This document shows, in pieces, positions 50,074 to 62,700 of a stretch of DNA of 64,000 bases. Each line of letters starts with the position of its first letter. Positions within the stretch are counted from its first letter, which is position 1. The stretch spans positions 80,866,187 to 80,930,186 of the forward strand of contig CM019215.1 in the NCBI GenBank assembly GCA_009741485.1, given 5' to 3'. Under the pieces are notes generated by a model. That model ran no database searches and was not told where the DNA came from. It saw nothing but the letters and a program-made list of their open reading frames with translations. This DNA is from Malurus cyaneus samueli. Lineage: Eukaryota > Chordata > Aves > Passeriformes > Maluridae. Both the position numbers and the translations under genes were made by a program.

Positions 50074-53000
50074 GAAGGGACATGTACAAGTGTCTAGGAT
50101 AAAGAACAACTATTCTCCAGACATGGCTAGACACATGCCAGCTGTCTAGAGAAAGCATAACAAAGAGCATCAAAAATTTTGCAGTATGAAAGCAAGGAGT
50201 TAGAAAAATTCTGCTTACAGAGACTGCCTGAACCATTCCCCTCAAACCAAAAACAAAAAAGAAAAATTGCAACTCAGCCTTGTGCAGGAATGCACTGAAG
50301 ACTATGCCTTTTGGGAGTCAAAGGCTATATCCATACTGAAATATTAAGCCCAGGGACAATTGCAGCCCAGCCCAGAACCAAGCTGATTTTCTCTCAACCT
50401 TGTCTCTAGCAGACCTTCCCAGTTTACCTAGAGGAGACCTTGAGGTAAGCACACTTGAGCTCTCCTCCTCAAGAACACTTCAGAAAACCCTATGCTGAGC
50501 AAACACTTGCACATGATCAAAATGAATGTTAGATGAATTGGGACTTGAGAATTCCTCTCCCAGTACAGTCAATGTCAGGAGCACATAACTGACAGCCTGA
50601 GTTCTGTGTTTAATACTGAAGCTCCCAGTTTAAGGCCAAGCCTGAAAACCCAAGAAAATCACTTTGCACAATTAGATAGTGAAATTCAAATCAGGTATCA
50701 TTTAATATGAATGTTTTATATTCATACATACATAGCGTTAATTAGTTATCTATTTAACACACTACGCATACAGTGGAGTTCTTTATTCCTTTTCTGCACT
50801 TTGTGGTTCTCCTTTGATTATGCAAGGCTGGGGTTTTACGAAACAATGTATGATTAACAGAATTTAAAAAATAAATGGGCACATTCTCTTGTGTTTCTTC
50901 ACATGCCAGAACAGAGGTCTTGGTCAGGCAAGCATAATTCCTTAAAGAAAGAGTTAATGTTGCAACAAAGTGCTTTACCAAGTGTTCTTCAGAGTAAACA
51001 ATGATGAATAAAGTTTTAGAGATCACCACAGCTCAAACTAAAAAACATGCATTAGCAGTAATTCTTGACAGTATTGAAGAGCTGCTGCTGTAGACAAGAA
51101 GCAACTTCCTTCAGAAAGTTCTGCAGGAACTGGATGGAGCAAGTAGTCTGAATTCCTGAGTTAGAAGGCCATATTGGCAGCTGGTCTTTAGGCACCTAGA
51201 CTTTGTATACTAACTAATCTGAAAATGGTCTAATTGCAAATGGCTTCAAAAGAAAAATAGAAAAATTAGGTAGACACAAAACCCTACAACTTCTTTTCCC
51301 AGCTTATGTAAGCATTTATCTGCTAACTGCCTTTCAACGAGGTCATTTCTGTTTTCTGATTTGTGTGTTGCTATGCTCTACCATTTAATTTTTTTTAATA
51401 CCCATTAGTGCTACAGAGACAATCAAGCTAAGACAGAGCAAATAGCCACACATATTACAAAGCTCTATTTCAGTTAGTCACTTACAGCTGTAGATAGTTC
51501 TGGATTTGGTATATTTGAATCAACTGCTAATCTACAGAACCATTACTGCTGGGGGTAATACAGGGAAAATAATCCACCAGCCTGAAAACGTCAGATGCCA
51601 GGATATAGTTACAAGGTTAATCAATATTTTAAATTGTATGTACACATCAATTTTATTGAGAAGTACATAGAGTCAATATAGAAATTATTGCAATAACACA
51701 CAAACCCTCAAAATGAGGCTTTTTGCAGCTACTTCTCATACTGAAACTGCATATATAAATTATTCAGTGTGACATGAGAAGTGTAACCAAAAAATAAACA
51801 AAGCAACTCTTTCCCTCTCTTCCACCCCCTACCTCTTCCTTGCTCTTTAGCTACAGTTCTCAAAATATAACAGTTTCTGCCACCTCTGCAAATTCAGGTA
51901 CGTAGCACCAATACACAGGGAAACAGGAAAGGCACTCTGCAGATATAGCTATTGTCAAACAAGCAACATTGTTCATTTCAGCTTGATTTAAAAAAAAAAT
52001 CGCCACAAAACATTTTACTGGACATAGCAAATGGAAATGAACAGAAAGTAAAGGGATTTTTTTCTTTTGTGACAGTTTTTGAGTTTCTTACAGCGTGCAG
52101 ATTCCAAATGCAAATACATGTCATAAAAATGTTACTTCATTTTTTTCACCTCAGTTTATCTACAGTTATTCTTTCCATAGAAATACAAGTCTTCTGTTTC
52201 AAGCTCTTTAACATCTGAGATAGCATAATTACTGTTACTGATACATACAAAACAACACTTTACCTCAATGAAGCTGTGCAAGGCAACTTTCTCCCTGGAA
52301 AGAGATATCGGTGTGCAAACTAGGGTTGAAGTACACACCCTACCATATCCTTCTCTTGCTATGATTTGCCTTTAGCTACAGTTAAAGAAATCTGACTGTA
52401 AAGACATCGAAAGGTGATCACATCTAGTTTAGTCATACCACAGATTTGAAACGTTCTCATTTCTGTATTATCAGTCTGATTTAGCTTGCAAAAAAAGATA
52501 CATCAGCTATTCTTTGTGTGAAAATTTGTTACTGTAAAGAAACACAGTGCAGGACAAAGCTGTAACACATTCAGTTCATCCACTGTTCGGAAAAGCCCTA
52601 TCGTTGTAACTCGATCAACAGTCGAGAGAAGGCAAGGTGAACACAGACAAACAGGAAGCCCCATAGAAGTAGTTAAGCTGTCAAACTACACCTTGGAAAA
52701 CTGGGTTTAAGCCTCTACTTCACCACAAACTCCTGTGTGTAAACAAATCCCTTGGCCTTATAAAAGAGTGCGTAGAGAGACACGTTTCAAACCTTCAGTT
52801 AGTGTTCTGAATGGTCCTTTTCTTCTTTTTCTTTTTTGGTCCCCTCACACAGTGCCTCAGCCATGAGCAGGGGGACGTGGAATCCAGTTCTTACTCATAA
52901 AAATGCTTCAGTATATTGTATTAGCCATAGCAGAGAGAAATTGCAACCCACACCGAATCAATTATCTGGTGTCACACTCTTTTTTTTTCCCCTTTTCACA

Positions 53001-53899
53001 AGAATGAAACATTTTCCAGTGGAGAAATAGGTAGTTCCCCAAAGTCAAACAATTTTGATTTTTGTAGCTTAGTCAGTTTCCTGGGAAATGAGGCTTTGAA
53101 TCCTGTTCCAGCAATCACTGAATTTAGGTATTAGGAAGATAATTCTTCTCCAGCACCAATTCCTCCATCTTTTTTTTTTTTCCTCTTCCAGCAATAATGT
53201 GAGAAGCAAAACCCATGCTCAGCTGAGAAAGGACAAAGGACAAGTAGCAGAGGAGAAGCTCCAGAGAGCAAGCATCCCAGCTATGAGAGCCTGTCAAAAA
53301 TCTCTTGGCACAATGTTTGCCTATGTGTTTTGATCCCATTAGAAGGGCTTTACTTACCATGTGCCCCGTACGGGTCATACACACATAGAAGATCCATGGT
53401 GCTGAAGGCACTCAACATCTAAAAGCAAGGCAATGCATCACATTACTTCAAAGCACCTGAGCATTCTGCTGGTTCTAACGTGTCTGATGAGAGCTCTTAT
53501 CTCTACTGACCTTTTCCTCTACCCACAGCCAGTGCCAGGACACGTTTCTTGTTGCTGTAGTCACGTCTCAGCAATGCCATGCACAGAAACATTAAAGACT
53601 GCATTAAAGCATTGAGCCACTGCAGAAACACAGCACAAATTCTTCATAAGGAGTGAGAATAAAAAACAGGGGAAACTCTACACCTTCAAGATTTTATCTA
53701 GCATGAAGTTTATTTGTGCAGACAGTCTGACTGGCGTGCTTTGAGCAGCACTTCAGAGACGCTTATTCAGGAAAACACATAGTCAAAGCAAAATCAGTAC
53801 CAGAAACCAGCTTGGTTTGTAGCATAACCTGTTTTTATGCACGGCTGAATTACTCTGAGTTTCACTCTTCTCTTTTCTGTCATCAAGAAAACACAGACA
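50074..53899. other. Unique non-coding DNA, nothing recognised
   Basis: The first ~200 bp may be further degraded retroviral sequence, which I could not confirm. The rest is AT-rich single-copy DNA with a T12 run near 53171-53182 and no recognisable gene or RNA. Confidence 0.4.
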
Positions 53900-54350
53900 A
53901 TGGCAATAAAAATCTTTGGCCTGAACTGCTGGGCTGCATCTGAGCTGTGCTTGAGGTTACTCAAAGGGTGGCTTCTAAATCATCTGCATGAATCACGAGG
54001 GGACAGGTCACCTGGCCACAGCTCTCCCTTCTCCCTTGTCATACACATTAGGAAAGCCTTATGAAGCCAGAGGAGTCAGTTACACAAAAGCATATTCCTC
54101 TGGAAATTTAAGCTGGATTTAAGATGCACTGCACTGCTGAAGCAGTGCAAAGCTGCCTTTAGAGATTTGTGAATGTAGCGTCTTATTGTTACACCTCGGC
54201 TTTCAATAAATTCTCCCCGAGGGAACATATGCTTTCCTTCTACAGTTTCTGTTGTGTGGATTATCTTTCGCTATCTATGACACATTATTTATTAGCATCT
54301 TGCACTCCCTTTCTCTTATTGAATTAGCAAATGCATCCCACCAAGTCAGG
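53900..54350. promoter_or_regulatory. Candidate conserved non-coding element
   Basis: Repeat-free, with complex sequence and clustered motif-like words: GGTTACTCAAAGGGTGG, CATCTGCATGAATCAC, TTGTTACACCTCGGC (T-box-like CACCT), CTATCTATGACACATTA. It also contains a 20-base palindrome at 54130-54149. Proposed as regulatory by texture only. Confidence 0.22.
54130..54149. other. Near-perfect 20-bp palindrome
   Basis: TGCACTGCTGAAGCAGTGCA has two 9-base arms that are exact reverse complements around a 2-base centre. It may form a short cruciform or act as a dimer binding site. Confidence 0.6.
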
Positions 54351-55739
54351 TGAGGAAAACAACTTACTCACGGCAAGTAGCACACAAGGAACACAAACCC
54401 AAGCCTTCACTTCTCTGGAGAAGCCTTTGTGCTCTCTGGCTCATTAAAGATTGAATCCCCACAAGCACTTGGGCATGAAAGCCAGCTGGTACCACTTAGT
54501 CCCTACTTAAATCCAATGCCCAAGGGATGCAAAAACCTCATAAATGAGGAATTTCTAGCACTACTTGGTTTTGGTAGCTTTAATTTAGTTTAATGGCAAC
54601 CTAGCCGGCATAGCCTAAAGATTTTTATTAGTACAAATTGTACAAAGCTTCTTTTTTCTTTATACTCTTCCCCATGGCCCTCCCCCAAAAAACTAAAAAA
54701 TGTTCGTAATCATTCATCTGCAGTATCACAGCATTAACAATTAATTGGAAATGACCATTCCTTCACATGATCCTGGGGCTGGTCTATTTTAAATCAGTAA
54801 TCGTGTTGCGATGGCAAGGCTGTTACAGGCCTTACAAGAGATCTCTAACATTGCTTAAATTTTTATTCTTTCATTTTGTCTCCTACATCTGTTTTTCTCT
54901 TTGACTTATTAAAGTATTCCTCGCTTTTATTTTAAACCAAATGTTAGCTTTAGTTTTATGACATTGAAGTGTTTTGATCAGATCCTCAAATGGTTTAAAC
55001 TGATGTAATTCCATAGCCCCATGGGCTTGTCTAGGTTTACCTCCCAGTCAGTGCCTTTGTGTGTTACAATCGAGACAAAAACAAACTGGTGTACTAGGTT
55101 CACCCTATCAGACAAATAAATTGTCATTGTCATGATTTATCCTGAATAGCAGATGTTTTCTAAAAGAGATTTTCTTTAAAATAAGGGGGTTAAAAATGAC
55201 CTAATAGACTGCAGCAAAACACTGAAGGCAATCGGTAAGACTGTTATTATTTCTTGAGATGGATAGAAATCTGTTATTTTCTATCTTCCCTTCCAATATC
55301 CCAAAGAATAATGACGTGATTTACGAACATAAAGCTTGCAGCTCAATTGTGGCAATTTATGTTCCTGTAAACTTGATGTAAGCCTGAGCAGCCCAATATT
55401 TTTACTGTGTATTGTAAAGGATGGCATCTCAAAGGTCACAGCAATTTCCAAAATTTTACTTCCAAATTTATTTCTCTTTTATTTTTCACAGGGAAGTGTT
55501 GAGATTTACCTCTGACCCAACCTACTTTCCTCAAAACTTGAACTGTATATAAAGAACGAAAGGATTGTTCAGTGAATGGGTTCTTTCCTGGGTAACACCA
55601 CTGAAAGACAAACCTCACATCATAAGGAGGTCTAATGTATCCCTAAATGCATTTCAATTCCAAAGTGAGAATGGTAAGCAACCTCTCGCTCTAACCTTTT
55701 CTCTCCTCACTGTATGTAATGTTTCCAGATTCTGTTGAG
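54351..55739. other. Repeat-free non-coding DNA, possibly regulatory
   Basis: No transposon, microsatellite or gene recognised over almost 1.4 kb. 54940-55400 has the balanced, motif-rich texture seen in conserved non-coding blocks. An acceptor-like 'tttatttttcacag' lies at 55479-55492, with no convincing exon after it. Confidence 0.3.
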
Positions 55740-56190
55740 GAGTGTGTCTAATTCATTTTTCCGGCTTAGTGAGGCTCACCCCGAGTCATTTCCTATTTGC
55801 TGTCTTGCTGTGAGTGGAGTCACATTCCCAGCGAGAAGTCAGCTCAGTTCCAGTGATTATCTCCGCTGCGAGCATGCCCAGAGCCAGGCGATGGCCTGAG
55901 AGGACGCCTGCCCTGCTGAGAACACGGTTTAACGCTGTGTTAATAAACACACGGGGAAAGTGTTATGCAAACAAAGGCCCCAAGGCAAATCCCTCTGCCC
56001 TCAGAGATGCAAAGAGAGTAATAGGTTTGGGGAGAACAAGGGAATAGTGCTACATTTGAAAGGCAGCCTCGTTGCAAATGTGTCCAGATCTGCAGTGGGA
56101 AGAGTTAAGGTGAAGACACGCTGTCTATCATTCTCTTTTGCCTTTCCTTTGAAGATCATTAGAGTTGGCATTAAGAGGAGTTATAGGGAT
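55740..56190. promoter_or_regulatory. Candidate regulatory element, locally GC-richer
   Basis: Repeat-free, with more CpG than neighbouring sequence (about 55860-55955). It carries GAGTGGAGTCACATTCC and an overlapping octamer/SOX-like site, TTATGCAAACAAAGG (55963-55977). No TATA, initiator or CpG island supports a promoter. Confidence 0.22.
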
Positions 56191-56239
56191 TAAAGGCAGC
56201 TAGGTCTGCTCTCACTGCTCGATGAAACAGCTATCATCA

Positions 56240-56480
56240 CAAAGCAGCATACCCTCAACAGGCTATTAATTACATCCCACTAAAGTCCTTAAAAGGTAGT
56301 TGATTTTAACCTTAAAATTTCACCATTTACCTCTGAGAGACCTTAAATAATATTAATAACATTAATTGATGAGATAATGCATTAAGTATCATAAATGAGT
56401 AAATAATAAGTTGCAGAAGTAAAAAGTATTGAGATAATAAATAATAAGGTGTCTTAACGAGGGCATTATTTAAAGTGCAA
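56240..56480. promoter_or_regulatory. AT-rich block dense in TAAT motifs
   Basis: Many TAAT/ATTA cores within 240 bp (CTATTAATTACATC, AATATTAATAACATTAATTG, GATAATGCATTAAG, AAATAATAAGGTG). It may be a homeobox-type enhancer or simply AT-rich DNA; the mixed composition at both edges slightly favours the former. Confidence 0.2.
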
Positions 56481-56533
56481 TAAGGGTAATAATAAAGCCT
56501 TCCACTGGCTGGGCCTAAAAATCTTTCGTACAA

Positions 56534-59527
56534 TCACATTTCTTTTTTTAACTGAACTGTAACAAAGGATCATCACCTTCTTAAACTCTCTACATCCCCA
56601 CCCCAGAACCCAACACTAAATTTAGAAATGGCTCAGGTTCTTCAATAAACTAAAATCTCACCACTCTCCCCTTTTTTCATCTCTCCTCATCCCCATGTCA
56701 ATTTTACACTCCAGCCACACAGAGTTATACATCAGGAAGCCTCACACTTACATGTCACTACAGTACAGAAAAATGTCAACCTGAAATGCACTAGGAAAAA
56801 AAAAATGAAAGTATGCAGGAATGATAAGAAATATTCATTCACTCATTGAAGACTGCTTCAAAATCACAAAGAAAAAGGATAGCAAGCCTCAGTACTTACA
56901 CATACTCTTCTTATTCTTCTCTTTTCATTAACATTTGTATAATTAATTAGAGTCCTCAGGGAAAAAATAACCAACATTTCTTTACACTTCTTTAGTTCTG
57001 AAAAGCAATCAAGATCCATAATAGCCTCTCGTTTCTGAAGTTTAATGTAAGCTTGTATGAGTGAGGGAACCATAGTTGTTTTCTTTTTGCTTTTTACAAA
57101 AAAAAAAAAAATTTTAAAAAAGACTTAGGAAAAATAATAATTCTATGTCCCAGTAGCAAATAATACATTTAGGAGCCTAGGATGAATTAAACAACTTGTA
57201 TTTTTCAGTATAGTACTGTATCATTTACAACCTAGTCAAATTGTATCAAATACAACAACAATCCCACAGCATTTTAACATAATTTATAGCTCCATGAGGT
57301 AAACAGAAGGAGGATTTTTTGTTGCCTTCTGTTTGCTACTTTAATCACATTCTGGGGACACAATTCGACATGGAAGTGGCTGTAAATATGCTCATGCATT
57401 TCCAGCTCATGGAGGCGGTTACAATGAGCATATTAAGGACAAGTTTTACAACCAAATGTGTGATGCAGACTGCTTTGATGCTGATGAAATTGCACATCTC
57501 TAAGGGTGAGATTAATCCCATCTAACTTTGGCTGCCCAGAAAACTAACCTAAAATTGTCAACTCTACAGTCAACAGAGAGTTAAGTAACTCCAGTGGGCA
57601 TTCCTCCTATCTACTTTGGACATCAATGTTCCTATCTACTTTGGACAACTAAGGAGCTGTTGGACACTCTCCTCTGACCTGCAGAGCATACCTAAATGGG
57701 ATGTTTAAATTAGACACGGAATTTCCAGACAAGTGAAGCTAGCAAACCCAACCCTGTGCTGCAGCCTATGTGCACCACAGCTAAAGTTGACTTCAAAGTT
57801 GTTTTTTTAAGGAAACCTGAGCTGAGAACTGAACTGAGCTGGGGTACAGTGAGGATTTGGAGCCATTGCAGCAGAGGTTTAACTGTGCATTTCTTGCCTG
57901 GGCACCTGTGAGAGCATCTTGGGGATTGCAGGCGCCATCCCTGTGCTGGTCTAACTCTGGGACAATACAGATTCCCCTCTGAGCCTCTGCTCCCACCTGA
58001 TTCAGCACAATCCTTCTCACTGCTCCCCATGCTGAGACAGTATGCTAAACTAACTCAAGCAAATGAAAAAAAAAAAAATTAAAAATAAGGAAGGAAGGGA
58101 TGAGAAAGAGAAAAGAATATTTTTCAACTTATTAGGGAAGTGACTTGGGAGTTGAGGTAGGAGACACAGCACAGGGAAGACATAGGAAGGAGTAAAGGAA
58201 AGAAAAGCAGGAAGGGGTGAAAAAAGAACTCCTTGGCAGTGCTGAGACTTTTAAGTGGCTTGGCTGCATGACCTGAGCAAATTTAAGTTGTCCACTAGAC
58301 TGCAAGGCCCATTACTGGTACTGAGACAATCTGTTTCCAAAGGAAACTCAGGCATGTCTCAACACAGTGCAGTTAGTCCTGTCACATATAGACAGATGCC
58401 AAGAAAACTGGGTTGATCTAAGCTACTGAACGGAAATGTAAAATTTTGGTATTGGACCAATGTTTGGCACACTGCTCTAACGCCCTGTTTTCTCTTGTCA
58501 GTGCTGCTGAGCAGCCAGGTCACAGCTCTCCCTTAGGAATGGACTGGGGAATGGGATAGGTCAAGCGAGTTAAAGCTCTGTTGAGCTCCTGTATTGCAAT
58601 GTGCCCATGATAACCCTGAGGATGGAATCAGGATGTTTAATCTCTTGTTAATGAGAAGGGAAATAGCTGGGCACTGCCTCATCCAGTCAGGTAGTTGTCA
58701 AATCCAAGTTCAGTCAGCGTCCTTGGTCTACCGGTAGCCAGGGACTTTGGAAAAGAATGCCCCTCATGAACTGTGTATACAAGAAATCAGTGTGACAGAC
58801 AGATAAATCCAGATACTTGAGCAAAGTATGTTTGCTGCCTGCAGGGCACAATGACAAGCAGAAAATTATAGCCTGTATTGGGTTTTGCTGGAACATAAAA
58901 TGCACATAAAATCTTTTTATGCCCTCATGCTCCAGCTTGTTCTGCCCGACTGACAAGGTGCACAGACATATTGGGATCAGTTTTCACATCCTTTTGCAGA
59001 GAGGAATCCAAGACCACACAGCACGTGTTTCCCACCAGGGTGCTTTCCCACCACACCTGCAGGGCTGCAGCCCAGCCAGCAGCCACTGAGTGCCTGCCAC
59101 TGAAAGGCTGCCCTGTGATCACCCCTTCCCTGCACTGACACACTGTGCAGCACAGGCTGTGACCGAGCACTGCACAAAATCACGGTGCAAAAGGTTGTGC
59201 ACTGCACTGCAGGCAAGATTTGCATCCAGCCTTTGAAAATTCCCCTCCTTCCTCTGGCTTGAGGTGGGAAACAGCAGCACAGGACTGGGTGAACAAAGGC
59301 TGAGAGTTTGTTACAAGCCTCAGGGAAGTCAGGGTGCCAAACTTGGCAAATTGGTAATTACTCAAAATATTGATGATAAGAGTAATGAGGGAGGAGAGAG
59401 GAAAAAATGTTAAGCAATCACTTTTTCACATTCCTGGTTCCTGGAGTTCTTCCAGCGTAAGCCAGGTGGGCAAGTGGGAAGTCACAGTCTCACTGGAGGC
59501 TGGATTGCAGGATCTGTCCCAATGTTG
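56534..59527. other. Unique non-coding DNA with minor simple repeats
   Basis: A14 run at 57098-57111; an imperfect 25-bp tandem duplication at 57606-57647 (unit starting CCTATCTACTTTGGACA); A13 at 58066-58078, followed by purine-rich DNA to about 58225. No gene or transposon recognised. Confidence 0.45.
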
Positions 59528-59742
59528 CTGCTCAGGAGCCAGGGCTCCACAGCCAGAATAGAGGCGGCAGTGCGCGACACCAGCTCAAAACCATCCAGGG
59601 CAAATTCTTCAGGGCTCTTACAAACCCTGAAAGTNCTGCTCAGGAGCCAGGGCTCCACAGCCAGAATAGAGGCGGCAGTGCACGACACCAGCTCAAAACC
59701 ATCCAGGGCAAATTCTTCAGGGCTCTTACAAACCCTGAAAGT
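59528..59742 (+). repeat. 108-bp tandem duplication split by an N
   Basis: The 107 bases at 59528-59634 recur at 59636-59742, with one difference: G at 59574 versus A at 59682, a CpG-type transition. Exactly one N (59635) separates the copies. Near-identity across a gap character is typical of two overlapping contig ends, or two haplotypes, joined without merging. Frames running through it on both strands are artefacts of the repeat and the N. Confidence 0.95.
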
Positions 59743-62700
59743 TTCTGCTGCAGCAGCAGTCAGAGGCCAGGGTGGAGACCTCCAGTCTTGGATAGCCTGA
59801 GGCAGGGAATATCCTGTCCCCTCACAAGTACTTGGCCCTCCTTCCTCCTCAAGTCTGGCCATGCTGTCCAGGGCAATTCACATGGGAACCAGCATACAGG
59901 TTACTTTCTGGCACAGCTCCCAAGTTCCGTGTACCTCAAATGACACTTCTGAAGGATGCTAGGGAGCAGACTAGACTTTATTTCTTTTTTTTTTTTTTTT
60001 GACCTGTCTCCTTGTCTAGTAATAATATATTAGTGATTATACATGACACTTACATAACATTTTCCATCTGAACTGCTTCACTGCCCTGCAGGGAAAAAAA
60101 AAGCTATAGTCTCTGTCCCTACATTACTAAGGGGGAAAGCAAGGCACTCTAAGGAAAGCTGTGCTGACTCTGGTGGCAGAGCATAGCTCCTGAGTACACC
60201 AAGCAACACGACCTACAGCCAGTCCTGAGACTTTGCTCAGCACTTCTCCCATCCCACCTTGCATCCAAAATCCTTCTCACAATCACCCTTTCCCTAGCAT
60301 TTCTCTTCTTTTGTTTTCCCAGTAAAATTTTCCCACATTTATATTATTATTACTAATTTATCTGATGTTTTCTTCCTCAACCACACATTTCCCAGCTTGT
60401 ACACTGCAATCCTACATTAAGTTTTCTCCACAGGATTGAGGCAGTCTTTTACTGATGGCTGGAGACAGAGAAAAAAATTACTGAAAATGCACAAGGCAGC
60501 AGGGACTGGATCTTCCCACCTGACAGGACCTTCCTCACTTTAGGGTCCTCTGAAAAGCACAGACAGAAAAAAATGAGTATGAGGAGTAGCAAAAAATAAA
60601 AAAAGACGACATCATTTAACATGTCCAACACTGTCTCACCTGATAAACCCACTATGGAAATTTCTGTTTGGTAGAAGTCCCAACATGCAAGTTCACAGGA
60701 AAGGCAAGGATGAATTTCCCCACTAACAAAAGTCAGCCTGCAATGTATTTCTATAGCATATGACCAAAGTCCAGTTGTGCAGTCTTCCTTCTAAAATAAC
60801 AGTTCACAAGTCAAAGCATAATAACATCTTAGATCCCACTAGAAGATACATTGGCTTGGGTGCCTGGGGAATGAATATTACTGTCTGCAGCAAAATAATT
60901 TCACTCATTACCAGGCATAGTGAAAACTCAGAATTTTGTATTTTATTTCCTTATACTGGAGAAAAGTAAGCATCAGACACACACTCTGCAGGTTCTTTTG
61001 CAAAGAAACCTTTAAATACAGCCTCAGATGTTGTTCGGATGTAGACAGAACTGTGCTTTGGAAAATCAGTCCAGAAAGGTTTTTTAGGTGGTTTTTTTTT
61101 CATCTCAGAACAACCCACACAATGAGATTTCTGTCAAAGAGGCACAGTACAGTTCAGGTTCCCTTGAACTCACAGCAGATCAGCCACTGTGTTCAGCTAA
61201 CTTGTTATTCAGTTTTTATTTGCAAAGGACAGCATCTGGTACTTAATCTCCAGAGTAGAAGGAACCATTCACACAGATCTGAGATCACTTTGTGACAGGT
61301 GCCAAGGAGTCATTTCCAAAGCCTTGTGAGCTGACCATATGCTACAATCTTTCCCAAGTCGGAATAAAGGCATCCAGCCATCATAAAATCCATTAGCACC
61401 ACAGGATAAAGAGATAAATTAGTGATGGAATTACACTAAATATATAGTCTGTATATTTATGTCTCAAACAAACTAAGCAAAAAACTGCATGCAAACGAAT
61501 TACAATGCCAAAACTACAGTTCAGGGTTTGATTCCAGAAACACACAAATAACAAGTTGAATATTTAATTTTGCAGTGCAACACATCAACAAAATTGGTGC
61601 ACCACAATACCACTTCTTTACCAGAGTCTGTGTTCGACATATTATCACTTAAACAAGCCTGAAACAAAATTTATAGGAAAGTCTCTACTAAGATGTGACA
61701 AAAACATGCAAAGAGAATGGGAATAATTCTCTGAATAATCTGTGTAAATAATAATAAAATCAGTAAATTATTCAATAATCAAAGAGTTTTTCAGTCCAAT
61801 TTTAACTAAATGTGTGTCCCAAGACTGAACTACAAGAGGGAGAGGAACAGGAGACTGGATGCTAAAGTTTTACTTGTGGGAAGTGATGAGTAGGATCATA
61901 TAAAAACCAGTCATGAGATTTTCCTCATCACCATTTTTATCAAAAAATTCTTAACTGAGCTGAGATACTGAAATTTTGCAGGCCTCAATTTTCCTGACCT
62001 CAGACATCCATATTCCTTAATAGAGGGAGAAAAAAGAGGAAAACATCCACATGTTGTTCTCCTGGCTGTCAAAACCCCTCAACACTAAGTACCTGAGCAG
62101 CTAGTTTTATGGGTTTTTCAGAGGGATAGGAAACTTTCCTTCTTTAGAAGACCTGGAGAAAAAAAGGAAAGGATTGAGGGGTCTCCTGGGTAAGAAAGAA
62201 AAACCTTGCCTCTCATGATTGATGCTACACAAATGCTATTTCCCACCCTTTGTAATCTCTATCACTAATTCCAAAGATTGATGTAAACTGGAAGAATCCG
62301 TTCTGCTGCAGGTGGCCAGTGACAATGGGATGGAGAGGATAAGGCGTAGTTCAGTGTAACCAAGCAAGCAGTTTATCCAGAGCCATTCCCTGCAAAAAGG
62401 CTTTTTGGGATCTGGAGTGTGTAACTAGCATAAGCCTAGCGCTGATGGGTTCAACCATCATTAATTTCCAGCCATTTGGGAATGGGTGATGATGTGACAG
62501 TAAGATGTGATCTGAGAGAGGTGCTATTAAAGTGTGGAGAGAGCTGCTATTCCTGCACTGCAGCAGTGATCTAATACAATGGCAGAGCAGTGTGACTGGC
62601 AAAATTCACAGGGGAACAGACTTCTTCCCAGGGCTCAAATTATCAGCACATTTTCATTGCTGCCTCCAGAAAGAGACATGTAATGCTGTCAGATGCTCTT

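Noticed and set aside
50074..50400. Possible integrase region or 3' continuation of the endogenous retrovirus
   Set aside because: I could not recognise any integrase motif or a second LTR, so the element is ended at the last defensible codon.
55479..55620. Possible splice acceptor followed by an exon
   Set aside because: A good pyrimidine-rich acceptor is present, but the sequence after it has no open frame with recognisable content and no clear donor.
59474..59862. Repeated open frames on both strands across the N
   Set aside because: They arise from the 108-bp duplicated segment and an unresolved base. The duplication itself is probably an assembly artefact.
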